Assembly: GCA_023450085.1 (NCBI GenBank)
Contig: JAEXHI010000031.1
Location: 372,001 to 436,000, forward strand
Direction of reading: 5' to 3'
Length of the DNA stretch: 64,000 nucleotides
Source of the DNA: Bacteroidota bacterium
Lineage (GTDB): Bacteria > Bacteroidota > Bacteroidia > Sphingobacteriales > Sphingobacteriaceae
Below, one piece after another: positions 9,401 through 17,571 of the stretch (positions within the stretch are counted from its first letter, which is position 1; each line of letters begins with the position of its first letter). A model generated the notes under the pieces. The model searched no databases. It was not told where the DNA came from and saw only the letters and a program-made list of their open reading frames with translations. The translations under genes and the position numbers were made by a program.

Positions 9401-9648
9401 AGGGGTTTTCGGAAAACCAGCCTTTATATAAAGTAACCGCCGACAATACGCATATCTCCTATTCGAAAGGTGCTGTGGCGATGGTAAAATTGAGTGAACT
9501 GATTGGCGAGGAGAAAGTAAATCTTGCGCTGCGGAATTTCCTTAACCATAATGCTTATCCTAAAAAACCTAGTTCTTTAGATTTGCTTGAGGAGTTTTAT
9601 AAGGTTAGTCCTGAAAGGAGGAATGAGATTGATAAGTTGTTTAAGTAA
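6496..9648 (+). CDS. ABC permease fused to an M1-family metallopeptidase
   Basis: A 1050-residue two-part protein. Residues 1-560 hold about 12 hydrophobic helices in two sets of six separated by a Lys/Ser-rich linker near 275-300, the layout of ABC-2-type permeases. Residues 600-1050 form an extracytoplasmic gluzincin module. An N-terminal beta-domain is followed by FTRGFAATAYPSAIFMPEDM (in the place of the GAMEN strand) and the zinc site HELSH (His909, Glu910, His913). The third ligand is probably Glu934 in LTETLAMY. That is 20 residues between His913 and Glu934, where soluble M1 enzymes have 18. Fusions of this kind are known in Bacteroidota but their job is undefined. Coupling of a peptide exporter or importer to trimming is plausible. 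Confidence 0.85.
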   Translation: MNPFFNFDFKQTRKRLANVLIILALLVLGVFTGSQFNLTVGEGVYLNSPYIIGFMTGLLSLSIIFIATVIANQLLFKEFDSNSDAIIFALPVSKLTYLKGRFLAFFTITFCCFTLMMIGFMVGQQLRTGTEIKAGFHLMHYLLPLLTFGLFNSLFVCSALFLLAFSTRKKLLVIVGGLLLYVFYMVSLLFSNSPFMAGALPQSITAQKISAILDPFGLSAYFFESRDFSPAQRNSISVPFGGYVMLNHFIFTLLSVLFLIFGYFSFSFSPASSKRKNSKQKNTSSGISSTPLISTSTYFDFPQSLKSTLSFAQKDCTYLFKSISIIAISILLLFNCGMEMYAEIEKGIRIPQKYASAGLMATTIMQNFHLIGMLILVYFVNDVFWRSQASRFSLIENSTYFSKAKTKGHFVAISILLLFFSVLLIIEGLVFQWMYAYFHINWEAYLSVFLFCTFPLMLFAGLLIGLNQISRNKFLALGISMLALLLAFPPISKKLFSNPLLRIFSDFKGEFSDFNGFGPYVGSFALRLTFGACAILLIILLVNSFKNRKFQWQSLCYGIVLLVVGFFSGKAFLEGYQPKQEWEAQQFAAQYEKQYQKFKTLPQPTITSVTTNIDLFPAQHAYHIKGSYQLKNLSNKAIKSILLHFHPDLKLETAQLKIGGSTLDINESISVIQLPQALQPNESAVLSFKIAYQWFPSNGHQSFNSVIENGTFLRVSRYFPSIGYQGDYELQDEKERAAFGLAKTSPIKKVTEPTVYQKDFIDLDMTISTEAAQTAIGTGDLQKQWKSGGRNYFQYQANNIPFRFGLSSAVYQKQSANYQGIAIHVFYHPNHYENVAHLLKNAQLTLDYCIRNFGKYPFKSINFAEISSFTRGFAATAYPSAIFMPEDMIFHSNIHADKQQDVINELAGHELSHLWWGNNGINPDDREGAVILTETLAMYTEMMLYQKMHGKAKMQDRIKMHQQIYDAAKGFSENQPLYKVTADNTHISYSKGAVAMVKLSELIGEEKVNLALRNFLNHNAYPKKPSSLDLLEEFYKVSPERRNEIDKLFK

Positions 9649-9757
9649 GGTAGTTAGTATTACCTCCTTCGACTTAACTACCACACGGGCTTTAACTGGT
9701 AGAAGGGAAAACACTATTGGTTTGCTATGTGCCTATGTGGTTAATTTTGACAGCTAT

Positions 9758-9804
9758 AACTTTGACGACCTTAATTTCTAACGAGATAAAAGGTTGTCAA
9801 AGTT
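9758..9804. terminator. Stem-loop between convergent genes
   Basis: AACTTTGACGACCTT (9758-9772) pairs with AAGGTTGTCAAAGTT (9790-9804), a 15-bp stem with one G-U type mismatch and a 17-nt loop. It lies between the 3' ends of the M1 fusion (plus) and the Hsp70-like gene (minus), so it may stop transcription from both sides. There is no strong U-tract. Confidence 0.4.
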
Positions 9805-11072
9805 TAATCTTCAAATAAATAGCCGCTGTAGGCCAAACCTTTGGCCACACTTTTAAAATTGTCTCCAGAATTGAGGGCCAAGTGTGGGAACTTGTTTTTA
9901 AACAAGTCTTGAATGCTGGCTACCATTGAGGTACCGCCCGTTAAAAACAAACTATCAATCTTTTGTACTTCAATATTGTTTGTCGACATAAATTCATCGA
10001 GGTAAGCCGCAATTCGGTCTACATCTTTTTTGATGATTTGCTGATAGTCTACCAGTGAAACTTCTTCTTCAATGTCGATCTCCATTTGGTGATAGGTGAA
10101 ACTGGTTTTAGCTTCGCTCGACAAGGTAATTTTTGTTTTTTCAATGGCTTGAAACACCGAATAGCCCAGATTATTCTCAATAAGGGTAATCAGGTTTTTG
10201 AACTGACGGTCTTTCCCTGAGAAATAATAATAGTCGTCGATATCCTTTTTGATGCGTTGCCCATTAAAGAAGTTCATTTGGTCCCAAGAGCAAATATTTG
10301 CGAACAATGATTTCGGCACGGTTAGCACCTTGCCTGGCGTAGCTTCGTAGGTAGTGTTTTTACCAAAGTAGGGTGTCCCTCGCTCCCACATAAAAGCCGA
10401 ATCGAAACTATCCCCACCAATGTAAATTCCGCCGGTGGCCATCATGTCTTTTTTGCGATCTTTGCTTCCCACCTTGGCTGGGTCAAGCACTAAATAGGTA
10501 AAATCGGTAGTACCGCCACCTAAATCGCCTACCAACACATGTTCCTTTTTGCTCAAGGTTTTCTCATAGGCAAAGGCCGCTCCTATTGGTTCAAACTGGA
10601 AACGAACTTGGGTAAAGCCCGCCATTTCCGCCGCTTTGTTTAATCTATTTTGTGCTAAAGTATCTTTCTGCACATTGTCGTCATCAAAAAACACAGGCCT
10701 CCCAATGATGGCTTTCTCCACATCTTGTCCAACTATTTGATCGGCCCTGCTTTTCAGTTCCTTTAAAATAATGGCTACCAAATCCGAGGCATTGTATCGC
10801 CTGTTATGGATGCGGGTTTCGGTAAAACTGCTTCTCGATAAGATCTGCTTAATGGATTTGATGAAACGTCCTTTCATACCATCATTCAAATAAGCACTGA
10901 TGGCCTCCTCTCCTACTACATAGTTTTTTTCGGCTCCAGTATTCAATTGGTGATAAAAGTAAATCAACGAAGGGATGATGATGGTACTGTGTATTTCTTT
11001 CGAATCTTCGTCGTAAATAGCCAAAGCAGAATTGGTAGTACCGAAGTCGATACCATATAAAAATCGTTTCAT
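9804..11072 (-). CDS. Hsp70 family protein (nucleotide-binding domain only, YegD-like)
   Basis: A 422-residue cytosolic protein with the actin/Hsp70 ATPase signatures. These are phosphate-1 YGIDFGTTNSALAIYD at the N-terminus, phosphate-2 VLVGDLGGGTTDFTYLVL near residue 180, and the adenosine motif LFLTGGTSMVASIQDLF near 390. Length and the missing beta-sandwich substrate-binding domain and lid separate it from DnaK (about 640 aa) and place it with YegD-type solo Hsp70s of unknown client. It stands alone: convergent with the M1 fusion, with a 288-bp gap to the repair genes behind it. A near-consensus -7 sequence (TACCTTCG, minus strand) lies at 11117-11110. Confidence 0.85.
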   Translation of the reverse strand: MKRFLYGIDFGTTNSALAIYDEDSKEIHSTIIIPSLIYFYHQLNTGAEKNYVVGEEAISAYLNDGMKGRFIKSIKQILSRSSFTETRIHNRRYNASDLVAIILKELKSRADQIVGQDVEKAIIGRPVFFDDDNVQKDTLAQNRLNKAAEMAGFTQVRFQFEPIGAAFAYEKTLSKKEHVLVGDLGGGTTDFTYLVLDPAKVGSKDRKKDMMATGGIYIGGDSFDSAFMWERGTPYFGKNTTYEATPGKVLTVPKSLFANICSWDQMNFFNGQRIKKDIDDYYYFSGKDRQFKNLITLIENNLGYSVFQAIEKTKITLSSEAKTSFTYHQMEIDIEEEVSLVDYQQIIKKDVDRIAAYLDEFMSTNNIEVQKIDSLFLTGGTSMVASIQDLFKNKFPHLALNSGDNFKSVAKGLAYSGYLFED

Positions 11073-11150
11073 GAGAAGGGAAGTTAAACCAGTAAAATTT
11101 TAGGGGCAACGAAGGTATGAAAAATTTTCAATGTTACCATTATTCTCCGG

Positions 11151-11211
11151 ACCCTCTCTGTTCTTCGAACATCTCTCCCTTTGAGGGAGGGAGAAGCTTT
11201 TGGGAAAGTTT
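11151..11211. repeat. Interspersed repeat with CTCTCCCT hairpin, copy 1
   Basis: This begins CCCTCTCTG and has a hairpin TCTCTCCCT-ttg-AGGGAGGGAGA at about 11172-11194. The run GAAGCTTTTGGGAAAGTT follows. A clear relative lies at 32232-32292. The rest of the gap 11073-11360 shows nothing I can support. Confidence 0.5.
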
Positions 11212-11360
11212 GTACATACTTCTCACTAGGTTAACCTATGATTGGCATTGTGACCATACCGCAATGGACTATTACAATAATAATAATAAGGAAAGTAATC
11301 ATCTAAAAGGTTGCCACATTCTATTGTAGAAATATGGCAATCCTATTTTAGTGAAGTAAA

Positions 11361-12482
11361 TTATCCAATGTGATAAACCACCTGATGTGCTTCCCAGCTT
11401 GCAGGCACTTCCAGCTTATTTGCAAGCTTATCTAAAATTGCTCTAGGAACTACCGCTTCACGAGTTTTATTTTGTGAATGCAAAGTATCAAAAGGAACCT
11501 CAAGGTAAACTATTTTTACGCTTGCATGGTAGGTTAAAAACAAGTCTATCAATTGCATTCTCATTTGGCTTGTGGTATTGGTAGCATTCCAAATAAAAGA
11601 AATTTGGTCACGTAAAAACACCCTTGCTCTTGCCTTTGCTTCCTGAATAATTTGGCCATTACCTTTTTTATCATCAGGAGCAATGCCTTTCTCTGTCCGC
11701 AGTTCATCTAATGAAATAACAGGCCAATCAGCATAGTTCTTTTTAATAAATGTATCTTTTCCTGCACCAGGCAAACCACTTAGCATTACCACTTCGAATT
11801 TAGCTGGCTCAAAAGGAATGTAGTCTACATAAGCTTGTTCATTTTGGAGGTAATACATTTTTGCATCAGCCGAGACAAAGTTTCGTGTTTGTCCCCAACA
11901 ATTATTCTCCTTGCAAAATTCTTCAAAACATGCTACCCTATATAACATCTCTTCTTGATCTTCACAAATTCGACCTAACATATCAGCTCTAGCCAACAAG
12001 GAAAGCCATTTAGTATTTACTTCCATACTCACCTTTATCAAAGTTTTCAAAGGGTCTGGCTTTTCAAACAACCAAATTGGCAAACCGTGATAACGTACCA
12101 AACCCACTATCTGTTCTCGAAATTCAAACGGTGTTGGTAGTTCTTTGTATAGCAATTTCCTTGCAAACTGCGCTCCTTTACGGGCATGTCCATGAGAAGT
12201 AATGCTTCCATCAGCCTCTTCAAGCGTAGTGCTATATTTCTCTACGTCGTGCAATAAAGCTGCTGCCCACAACAATTCTTGTTCTTGTTCTTCTAGTTGA
12301 AGGAAATCGTCTTGTACTTGTAATGCATCTAATACCATTTGCGTATGTACGGCTACATTTCCCTCTGCATGATAGCGGGAATTCTGAGGAACCTCACTCA
12401 TTCGCTTCACCCAACTAAAACGTTGTTCTAAATCGCTCCAATTCTTGTGATTATAAATGGTCCACATATCTACCTCCTTCAT
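11361..12482 (-). CDS. HD-Pnk: 2',3'-phosphoesterase HD domain fused to polynucleotide 5' kinase
   Basis: A 373-residue bifunctional end-healing enzyme. Residues about 40-200 are an HD phosphohydrolase with metal-ligand candidates His46, His78-Asp79 (LLHDVEK), His97/His99 and His132. Residues about 228-370 are a P-loop kinase. It has Walker A GLPGAGKD (236-243), a SLDELR motif with Asp259 and Arg262 as candidate 5'-OH activation residues, NATNTT, and a lid Arg near 341. This order matches HD-Pnk (described from Runella), which removes 2',3'-cyclic or 3' phosphates and phosphorylates 5'-OH ends. It overlaps the upstream RNA ligase gene by 32 bp. A second Met at 12467 would cut the overlap to 17 bp. 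Together the two genes can heal and seal broken RNA. Confidence 0.85.
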   Translation of the reverse strand: MKEVDMWTIYNHKNWSDLEQRFSWVKRMSEVPQNSRYHAEGNVAVHTQMVLDALQVQDDFLQLEEQEQELLWAAALLHDVEKYSTTLEEADGSITSHGHARKGAQFARKLLYKELPTPFEFREQIVGLVRYHGLPIWLFEKPDPLKTLIKVSMEVNTKWLSLLARADMLGRICEDQEEMLYRVACFEEFCKENNCWGQTRNFVSADAKMYYLQNEQAYVDYIPFEPAKFEVVMLSGLPGAGKDTFIKKNYADWPVISLDELRTEKGIAPDDKKGNGQIIQEAKARARVFLRDQISFIWNATNTTSQMRMQLIDLFLTYHASVKIVYLEVPFDTLHSQNKTREAVVPRAILDKLANKLEVPASWEAHQVVYHIG

Positions 12483-13161
12483 TTAACAATGGTGCTCTTT
12501 TCCATTGTCGTGTCCAATGTTCATTTGTTTTTACATGTCCCTTACGAACATATTTAAATAGGTTGTCAGCAAAATTATCTACCAAGTAGGCCTCTTCATT
12601 TCTACTAACAATCCCTTCAATGGTTGCTGGTTGCCCATCCATTATATCATAGGGTTCAAAGTTGCCACGCCCTTTTACCAGCGATAATATTTCCTTCTGA
12701 AACAGCTGTTGATCTTGAGGAGTTTTTTCCCTCTTGAGTACCGGAACAGTAGGTAAATCGAGCAGTCCAGCATAAAATTGTGTTTCTTCCCAACTTAACC
12801 AATGGTCAAATTCTCGAATAGCAAAAACATAGAAATGATGTTCTAGTTGACGATATTCGATGGAATGAATCGCATATAAGTTCTCTCCAAAAATCTCCAA
12901 ATTACCCAAATCATTTTTGATGCTTTGCCAGTAACGTCTAATGCTTGCTGTCCATGGAGAAGTTGTTGGTGCTGCATGCGAACGTGCAAACACTCCATAT
13001 TTGGATAAGCAATTATTTTCACCATCTAATTTCTCGGTATGAATTAAATTGGGAATGTGTTGAATTTTTTCCCAATAGTCGTGCGCTATTCTATCATCGC
13101 TAGTGGTACCTGGCGAAAAAGGATAGTGATAGGTACGACCATATTTTTGTGATATAGCCAT
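12451..13161 (-). CDS. ATP-dependent RNA ligase family protein
   Basis: A 236-residue nucleotidyltransferase of the RNA ligase / mRNA-capping superfamily. Motif I is TEKLDGEN with Lys44 as the AMP-accepting lysine. ARSHA (about 59-63) follows, FGENLYAIHSI (91-101) corresponds to motif III, IEGIVSRN (181-188, Glu182) is motif IV, and LFKYVRKGH (201-209, Lys203 and Lys207) is motif V. The protein lacks a large C-terminal domain, so it is a minimal ligase. The start MAISQKYGRTYHYPFSPGTT fits relatives. Its 3' end overlaps the HD-Pnk gene, a coupled healing-and-sealing cassette. A -7 box lies at 13276-13283. The trigger and substrate (tRNA after anticodon damage, or stress-cut RNA) are not shown by the sequence. 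Confidence 0.85.
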   Translation of the reverse strand: MAISQKYGRTYHYPFSPGTTSDDRIAHDYWEKIQHIPNLIHTEKLDGENNCLSKYGVFARSHAAPTTSPWTASIRRYWQSIKNDLGNLEIFGENLYAIHSIEYRQLEHHFYVFAIREFDHWLSWEETQFYAGLLDLPTVPVLKREKTPQDQQLFQKEILSLVKGRGNFEPYDIMDGQPATIEGIVSRNEEAYLVDNFADNLFKYVRKGHVKTNEHWTRQWKRAPLLNEGGRYVDHL

Positions 13162-13275
13162 GTATCAATATTTTAAATTAAAAAAATAGAAAATTGCCTC
13201 CTTCCCGAGCGGGAAAGACCATTAATAGGTTATGTGTTAGCAATTACATGACTCAATTTCTTTGCGATTGATTGG

Positions 13276-13283
13276 CAAAGGTA
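13276..13283 (-). promoter_or_regulatory. -7 box of the RNA repair operon
   Basis: On the minus strand this reads TACCTTTG, 115 nt upstream of the ligase start. No clear -33 element was seen. Confidence 0.4.
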
Positions 13284-13378
13284 AAAAATAGTTTTCGATT
13301 CTTCTTGATGAGGAGGAAAGATGATAGGTCCCATGCAACATCTACTCTTTTTTAGTGTCTAATTAAAAAACGTAAACA

Positions 13379-14821
13379 ATGAGAAAAACCTTCCTGTTTC
13401 TAGTCCTATTAATTACGACTTCAAACTTATTTGCCCAAACTAATGCTGCCGTTGATGCCATCATCAAAAGAGAAATGATGGAAAGAAAAATCCCTGGATT
13501 ACAGGTGGCCATTGTGAGCAAAGGAAAAATGGTACTGAGTAAATCTTATGGGATTGCCAATGTTCAAGACAATGTTCCTGTAACCGACCAATCTATTTTT
13601 GCCATCAACTCCTGTACTAAGGTTTTTACTGCCGTGGCCATTATGCAATTGGTTGAACAGGGAAAAATCAATCTTTCGAAACCTGTTTCCACTTATCTGA
13701 ACGATTTACCTAGTATATGGCCTGCGGTAACCATTAAACAGCTACTTACCCATACTTCTGGTTTGCCTGATGGATTAGGTTTATTGGACTCGAGGACGGG
13801 AGGTTTGAGCAATAGCACCGAGGCTGCTTTTTGGGAAAAGCTGAAAACAATGCCCATGCTTTCTACTCCTGGCGAAAGATTTAACTATAACCAAACCAAT
13901 GCTTATTTATTGGCAAAGCTGATTGATAAATTTTCTTCAAAGACTTTTCAGGAAGTATTTGACCAATATCAGTTTAAACCCGCAGCTTTGAAGAACACTG
14001 TGTTTGGAGATTCCCGTGATGTGATCCCTCATTTTGCACCCACCTATTTTTACAGAAGCAATATTGACGGGCAACAATTGGCCACACCTAAGCTCATTAA
14101 CAACTACTACGAATTTCCCTACTTCAGGAGAACGGCTTCAGGGCTTAACAGCACTGCCGAAGATATGGCTAAATGGATCATCGCTTTACAGGACGGAAAA
14201 CTGCTAAAATCCAAATCCAGTATAGACACCATGTGGTCGCAAGGACAATTTAACAATGGTACAGGTACTCCGTGGACCTTGGGCTGGGGCTTAAACAGGT
14301 TTAGAGCAAAACACAAAGCTGTAGGCATGTCTGGCGGTGGAAGAGCTGCCTTTTTGGTTTATCCAGATGATGATTTAGCCGTAATTGTACTCACTAATCT
14401 TGGCGGAAGCTATCCAGAAGATTTCTTGGAAGAACTGGCGGGATGTTATAATGCCGGTATTCCCAAAGCCTCGCCTATTACTTTAATGAAGATTTCCTTA
14501 AGAAAAATTGGGTTCGACAAAGCTATTCCTTTTGCTGAAGAACAGAGAAAGACCAATCCATTGTTTATCTCTAATGAGTTTGAAATCAACGAATGGGGCT
14601 ATAGAATGATGGCTAACGGCAACTTAAAAGACGCTTCGGAAATCTTGAAGCTAAACACCCATCTTTTTCCTCAAAGTGGAAATGCTTTTGATAGCTATGG
14701 TGAAGCACTATTGAAATTGGGCAAGAAAACGGAAGCTATTGCGATGTATCAAAAATCCATTGCCTTAAGTCCTGATAATGAACATGGCAAAAAGGTATTA
14801 GAGGGTTTGTTGAAACCGTAA
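13379..14821 (+). CDS. Secreted serine hydrolase (beta-lactamase/class C type) with C-terminal TPR-like region
   Basis: A 480-residue protein with a signal peptide ending NLFAQ (about residue 20). Its serine beta-lactamase-like fold has the SxxK motif SCTK at 78-81. The second motif is FNYNQTNAYLLAKLI, where the usual Tyr-x-Asn reads Tyr-Asn-Gln, so the Tyr is kept and the Asn is changed. The third motif region is GMSGGGRAAFLVYPDDDLAVIVLTN. The last about 80 residues look like one or two TPR helices (YGEALLKLGKKTEAIAMYQK), a common tail of Bacteroidota relatives. It is probably a periplasmic esterase or peptidase, not a resistance enzyme. The altered second motif makes activity uncertain. It is monocistronic and ends convergently with the TonB receptor. 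Confidence 0.85.
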   Translation: MRKTFLFLVLLITTSNLFAQTNAAVDAIIKREMMERKIPGLQVAIVSKGKMVLSKSYGIANVQDNVPVTDQSIFAINSCTKVFTAVAIMQLVEQGKINLSKPVSTYLNDLPSIWPAVTIKQLLTHTSGLPDGLGLLDSRTGGLSNSTEAAFWEKLKTMPMLSTPGERFNYNQTNAYLLAKLIDKFSSKTFQEVFDQYQFKPAALKNTVFGDSRDVIPHFAPTYFYRSNIDGQQLATPKLINNYYEFPYFRRTASGLNSTAEDMAKWIIALQDGKLLKSKSSIDTMWSQGQFNNGTGTPWTLGWGLNRFRAKHKAVGMSGGGRAAFLVYPDDDLAVIVLTNLGGSYPEDFLEELAGCYNAGIPKASPITLMKISLRKIGFDKAIPFAEEQRKTNPLFISNEFEINEWGYRMMANGNLKDASEILKLNTHLFPQSGNAFDSYGEALLKLGKKTEAIAMYQKSIALSPDNEHGKKVLEGLLKP

Positions 14822-14837
14822 TCTATTTGTTAAGACT

Positions 14838-14870
14838 AAACCTCGTAGCTTTTTGAAACCTACGAGGTTT
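14838..14870. terminator. Palindrome acting as likely bidirectional terminator
   Basis: AAACCTCGTAG (14838-14848) pairs perfectly with CTACGAGGTTT (14860-14870) around an 11-nt loop. It sits between the convergent ends of the serine hydrolase and the TonB receptor. It belongs to the same palindrome family seen at 19403-19465, 21380-21412 and 59544-59576. Confidence 0.6.
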
Positions 14871-14880
14871 AAAACAAATC

Positions 14881-17568
14881 CTACTTAATCCTTCCCTGTT
14901 CATTTTCCAAAGCGGAACTTCTGGTTCTTGGTCCTTTTGAACTTCCACTACTGAACCTGTAACTGAAATTAAGCTTCACCTGTCGGGTTTCGAAATAGCT
15001 GTAATTGCGAATATAAAGCCCTTCTACTTGCTGAATGGAACTGGCTTTAGTGCCTTTGTAAATATCACTGAATATGAATCGCAGGGTAGCTTTGTTGTCC
15101 ATAAAGTTACGTTGCAAACCCAAATCAATTTGACTGGTAGCATTGGGGAACTGGTTGGCTCCTGCTAACTTTTTTGAATTGTAGACGCCCATAATTTCAG
15201 CAGTTAGTTGGTAGGGCAGCTTAAAGTTTTGTTGTAAGTTTAGCCTTCCTGCCAATTGCTTTAAATTGAGCTTTCGTCCAGCACCAAAATCAATATCGTT
15301 GTGAAGCCCGAAAAGTGTACCGTTAAACGTAATGTTCCACCATTTGTAAGGCTGCAAAGTTTGGGTTAAAGTAAGTGCCAAATGCTGTTGTATACCCATA
15401 TTTCGAGGAACCATTACAATTTTCGTATCATCTACGGCATCAGTTACCTCTACACTAAATTTATCGGTATAAGTATAACTAAGCCCAATGATTGTAGCGC
15501 TTTTATAAGCATACTGCAATAATACACGATGACTCAATTGAGGTTCTAGAAACGGATTTCCCTGCCAATAGGAAAGTTCATCCAATAGGTAAATGAATGG
15601 GTTAAGGTTTTGATAGGCGGGTCGGTCAATCCTGCGGGAATAACTTAACGAAAAGTTGTGGGTAGCGTTAGGTTTTACCGTGGCAGAAAAAAAAGGAAAC
15701 CAATTGGTGTAGTTTCGCTCGGTTACCTTGAGGTCGCCAAATACGCTAGAAGCCTCGTCAAGATTCCCTTTTGAGGCAGTATTCTCCACTCTTAAACCTG
15801 CCTGCAATTGCCATTTACCAAAAGTTTTTTGATAGTTGATATAAGCATTTGCAATTTCCTCCCGATAAACAAAATGGTTTGATCTGTTGGGGTCAATGAA
15901 TTCGCCATCGGGTTTAATTTCCAAAAATTTCGAATCATTATCGGCTGATACGGAGGAATATTTCAATCCCGTTTCTAATTTCCCTTTCCAAAGTTTAGTG
16001 GTATAATCAGCTTTAACAGCTCTTAAGCCAATATCAATCGCATTTACAGAGCGGTACAGGTTATCACTAATGACTGTTTGGTTGCTGGCGGTGTACTTAT
16101 TAGATTGGAGATTACCTGAACCTTTGGTAAAATCGCCATAGTCTGCATCAAAATTGATGATGGTACCCAAAGTGTCTTCGTATTTGTAGTTCAAATTGAC
16201 ATTGTAACGTTGGGTTTGTTGATGGTAATAATCATTAATGGCGGTAAGTGTTTGGTCAATGATGTTGCTTTGTGCTTGCCCAATATCAGTTTTGGTATCG
16301 GTAATACCACCTCCAAACAAAAAGTTTCCATTCAATAAGATCCCCACCGTATGATTTTTATCAATGGCAAAATCGGCCCCTAACCTAGAACCCATTTTCT
16401 TGCGCTTGTCAATATCATCGGTAAAGCTGTTATAGAACTTTCCTTCTTGAATTCTATCGCCACCATACAAATAGGAATAATAGCCAATGAAATGACTGTA
16501 ATTCCCAAAAATGCTCAACCTATTTTTTCTAAAGTTCAGGGCTAAATCCTGATTATTTCTCAAGTATACTCCATAGCTTAATCCGGAGGTTAACGCGGCA
16601 CTAAAACCTTGCACATTCGATTTTTGGGTACGTACATTGATGATACCAGCGGTACCCGAAGCGTCGTATTTTGCGCTTGGACTAGTGATGATTTCTATAG
16701 ACTTAATTTCTGAGGCCGACATGGATTTTAACAGTTCTGCAATCTCCCTGTTAGAAAGATAGGTCTGTTTACCATCAATGAGCACTGCTGCACCTGCTTT
16801 TCCATTCAACGAAATATTATTGTCTGTTCCCACATTTACCCCTGGTGCTCTGCCCAATAGTTCAAGTGCATTGGTCCCCTGTGCGCTAATGCTTTTGGAA
16901 ACATTAAAAATGAGGTTACTACCATCCATTTCTATCACTTTTTGACTACCGCTCACATTTACTTCCTTGAGCATTTTAGCACTTTGCTTAAGTTTAATTT
17001 TTCCAAAGTCTTTAGATAAAAGAGTTGTTGACATAGAAAAACTCAGCTGTGAAGTTTCGTGGCCCATTGAAGATACTTTGAGCACGTACGGGTTTCCTAC
17101 TTTTAAAGGATGATGAAATTGAAACGTACCATGCTCATTGGCAATGACACCGTTTACTTGTTTGGCACCTTCAAAAAGCACAATGGTAGCAAAAGGCATT
17201 TGGTGTCCTTCAGCGTCTATCACCTCACCTATTAATGTCGTTTTTATGCCGTCCTCTTGCTTTTTCAATAGTTTTTCGCTCCCAATCACCATCATGTTTT
17301 CTGACAATAGCTGATAAAAAAGCTTTTTGGCTGGAAGGATGTTTTCCAATACCTTGGCCACCGGCATTCGATCTACATTTACCGCAACCATTATGGTGTC
17401 GGATACCACCTCATCACTATACACAAAAGTATAACCGCACTGTTCCTGAATTTTCTTGAATAGTAAAGGCAAGGGAATATTTTCGTGTCTTAAAGTTAGT
17501 TTTCGATCTTGTGCAAAAACAGAAAAATTAATAAAATAGGCAAATACAAACAGGAGAACTTTCTTCAT
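14881..17568 (-). CDS. TonB-dependent receptor with STN and carboxypeptidase-like domains (outer membrane beta-barrel family)
   Basis: An 895-residue outer membrane protein. The signal peptide ends near FSVFAQ. An STN signalling domain follows at about 21-100 (LRHENIPLPLLFKKIQEQCG, then VLENILPAKKLFYQL). Next come a carboxypeptidase-regulatory-like beta domain at about 112-200 (GEVIDAEGHQMPFATIVLFE), a plug (about 205-310, including GRAPGVNVGTDNNISLNGKA and VLIDGKQTYLS) and a barrel to a C-terminus rich in aromatic strands. The STN domain and the preceding FecR and sigma genes indicate trans-envelope cell-surface signalling. A ligand in the barrel should relay through FecR to release the sigma factor. 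It starts 3 bp after the FecR stop. The ligand is unknown. Confidence 0.88.
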   Translation of the reverse strand: MKKVLLFVFAYFINFSVFAQDRKLTLRHENIPLPLLFKKIQEQCGYTFVYSDEVVSDTIMVAVNVDRMPVAKVLENILPAKKLFYQLLSENMMVIGSEKLLKKQEDGIKTTLIGEVIDAEGHQMPFATIVLFEGAKQVNGVIANEHGTFQFHHPLKVGNPYVLKVSSMGHETSQLSFSMSTTLLSKDFGKIKLKQSAKMLKEVNVSGSQKVIEMDGSNLIFNVSKSISAQGTNALELLGRAPGVNVGTDNNISLNGKAGAAVLIDGKQTYLSNREIAELLKSMSASEIKSIEIITSPSAKYDASGTAGIINVRTQKSNVQGFSAALTSGLSYGVYLRNNQDLALNFRKNRLSIFGNYSHFIGYYSYLYGGDRIQEGKFYNSFTDDIDKRKKMGSRLGADFAIDKNHTVGILLNGNFLFGGGITDTKTDIGQAQSNIIDQTLTAINDYYHQQTQRYNVNLNYKYEDTLGTIINFDADYGDFTKGSGNLQSNKYTASNQTVISDNLYRSVNAIDIGLRAVKADYTTKLWKGKLETGLKYSSVSADNDSKFLEIKPDGEFIDPNRSNHFVYREEIANAYINYQKTFGKWQLQAGLRVENTASKGNLDEASSVFGDLKVTERNYTNWFPFFSATVKPNATHNFSLSYSRRIDRPAYQNLNPFIYLLDELSYWQGNPFLEPQLSHRVLLQYAYKSATIIGLSYTYTDKFSVEVTDAVDDTKIVMVPRNMGIQQHLALTLTQTLQPYKWWNITFNGTLFGLHNDIDFGAGRKLNLKQLAGRLNLQQNFKLPYQLTAEIMGVYNSKKLAGANQFPNATSQIDLGLQRNFMDNKATLRFIFSDIYKGTKASSIQQVEGLYIRNYSYFETRQVKLNFSYRFSSGSSKGPRTRSSALENEQGRIK

Positions 17569-17571
17569 TCC

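Noticed and set aside
9804..11072. Classical DnaK chaperone
   Set aside because: It is too short (422 aa), has no substrate-binding domain or lid, and has no dnaJ or grpE nearby.
11117..11329. 70-codon plus-strand frame between the Hsp70-like and HD-Pnk genes
   Set aside because: It spans the interspersed CTCTCCCT repeat and ends in AAT/AAC runs. No family resemblance.
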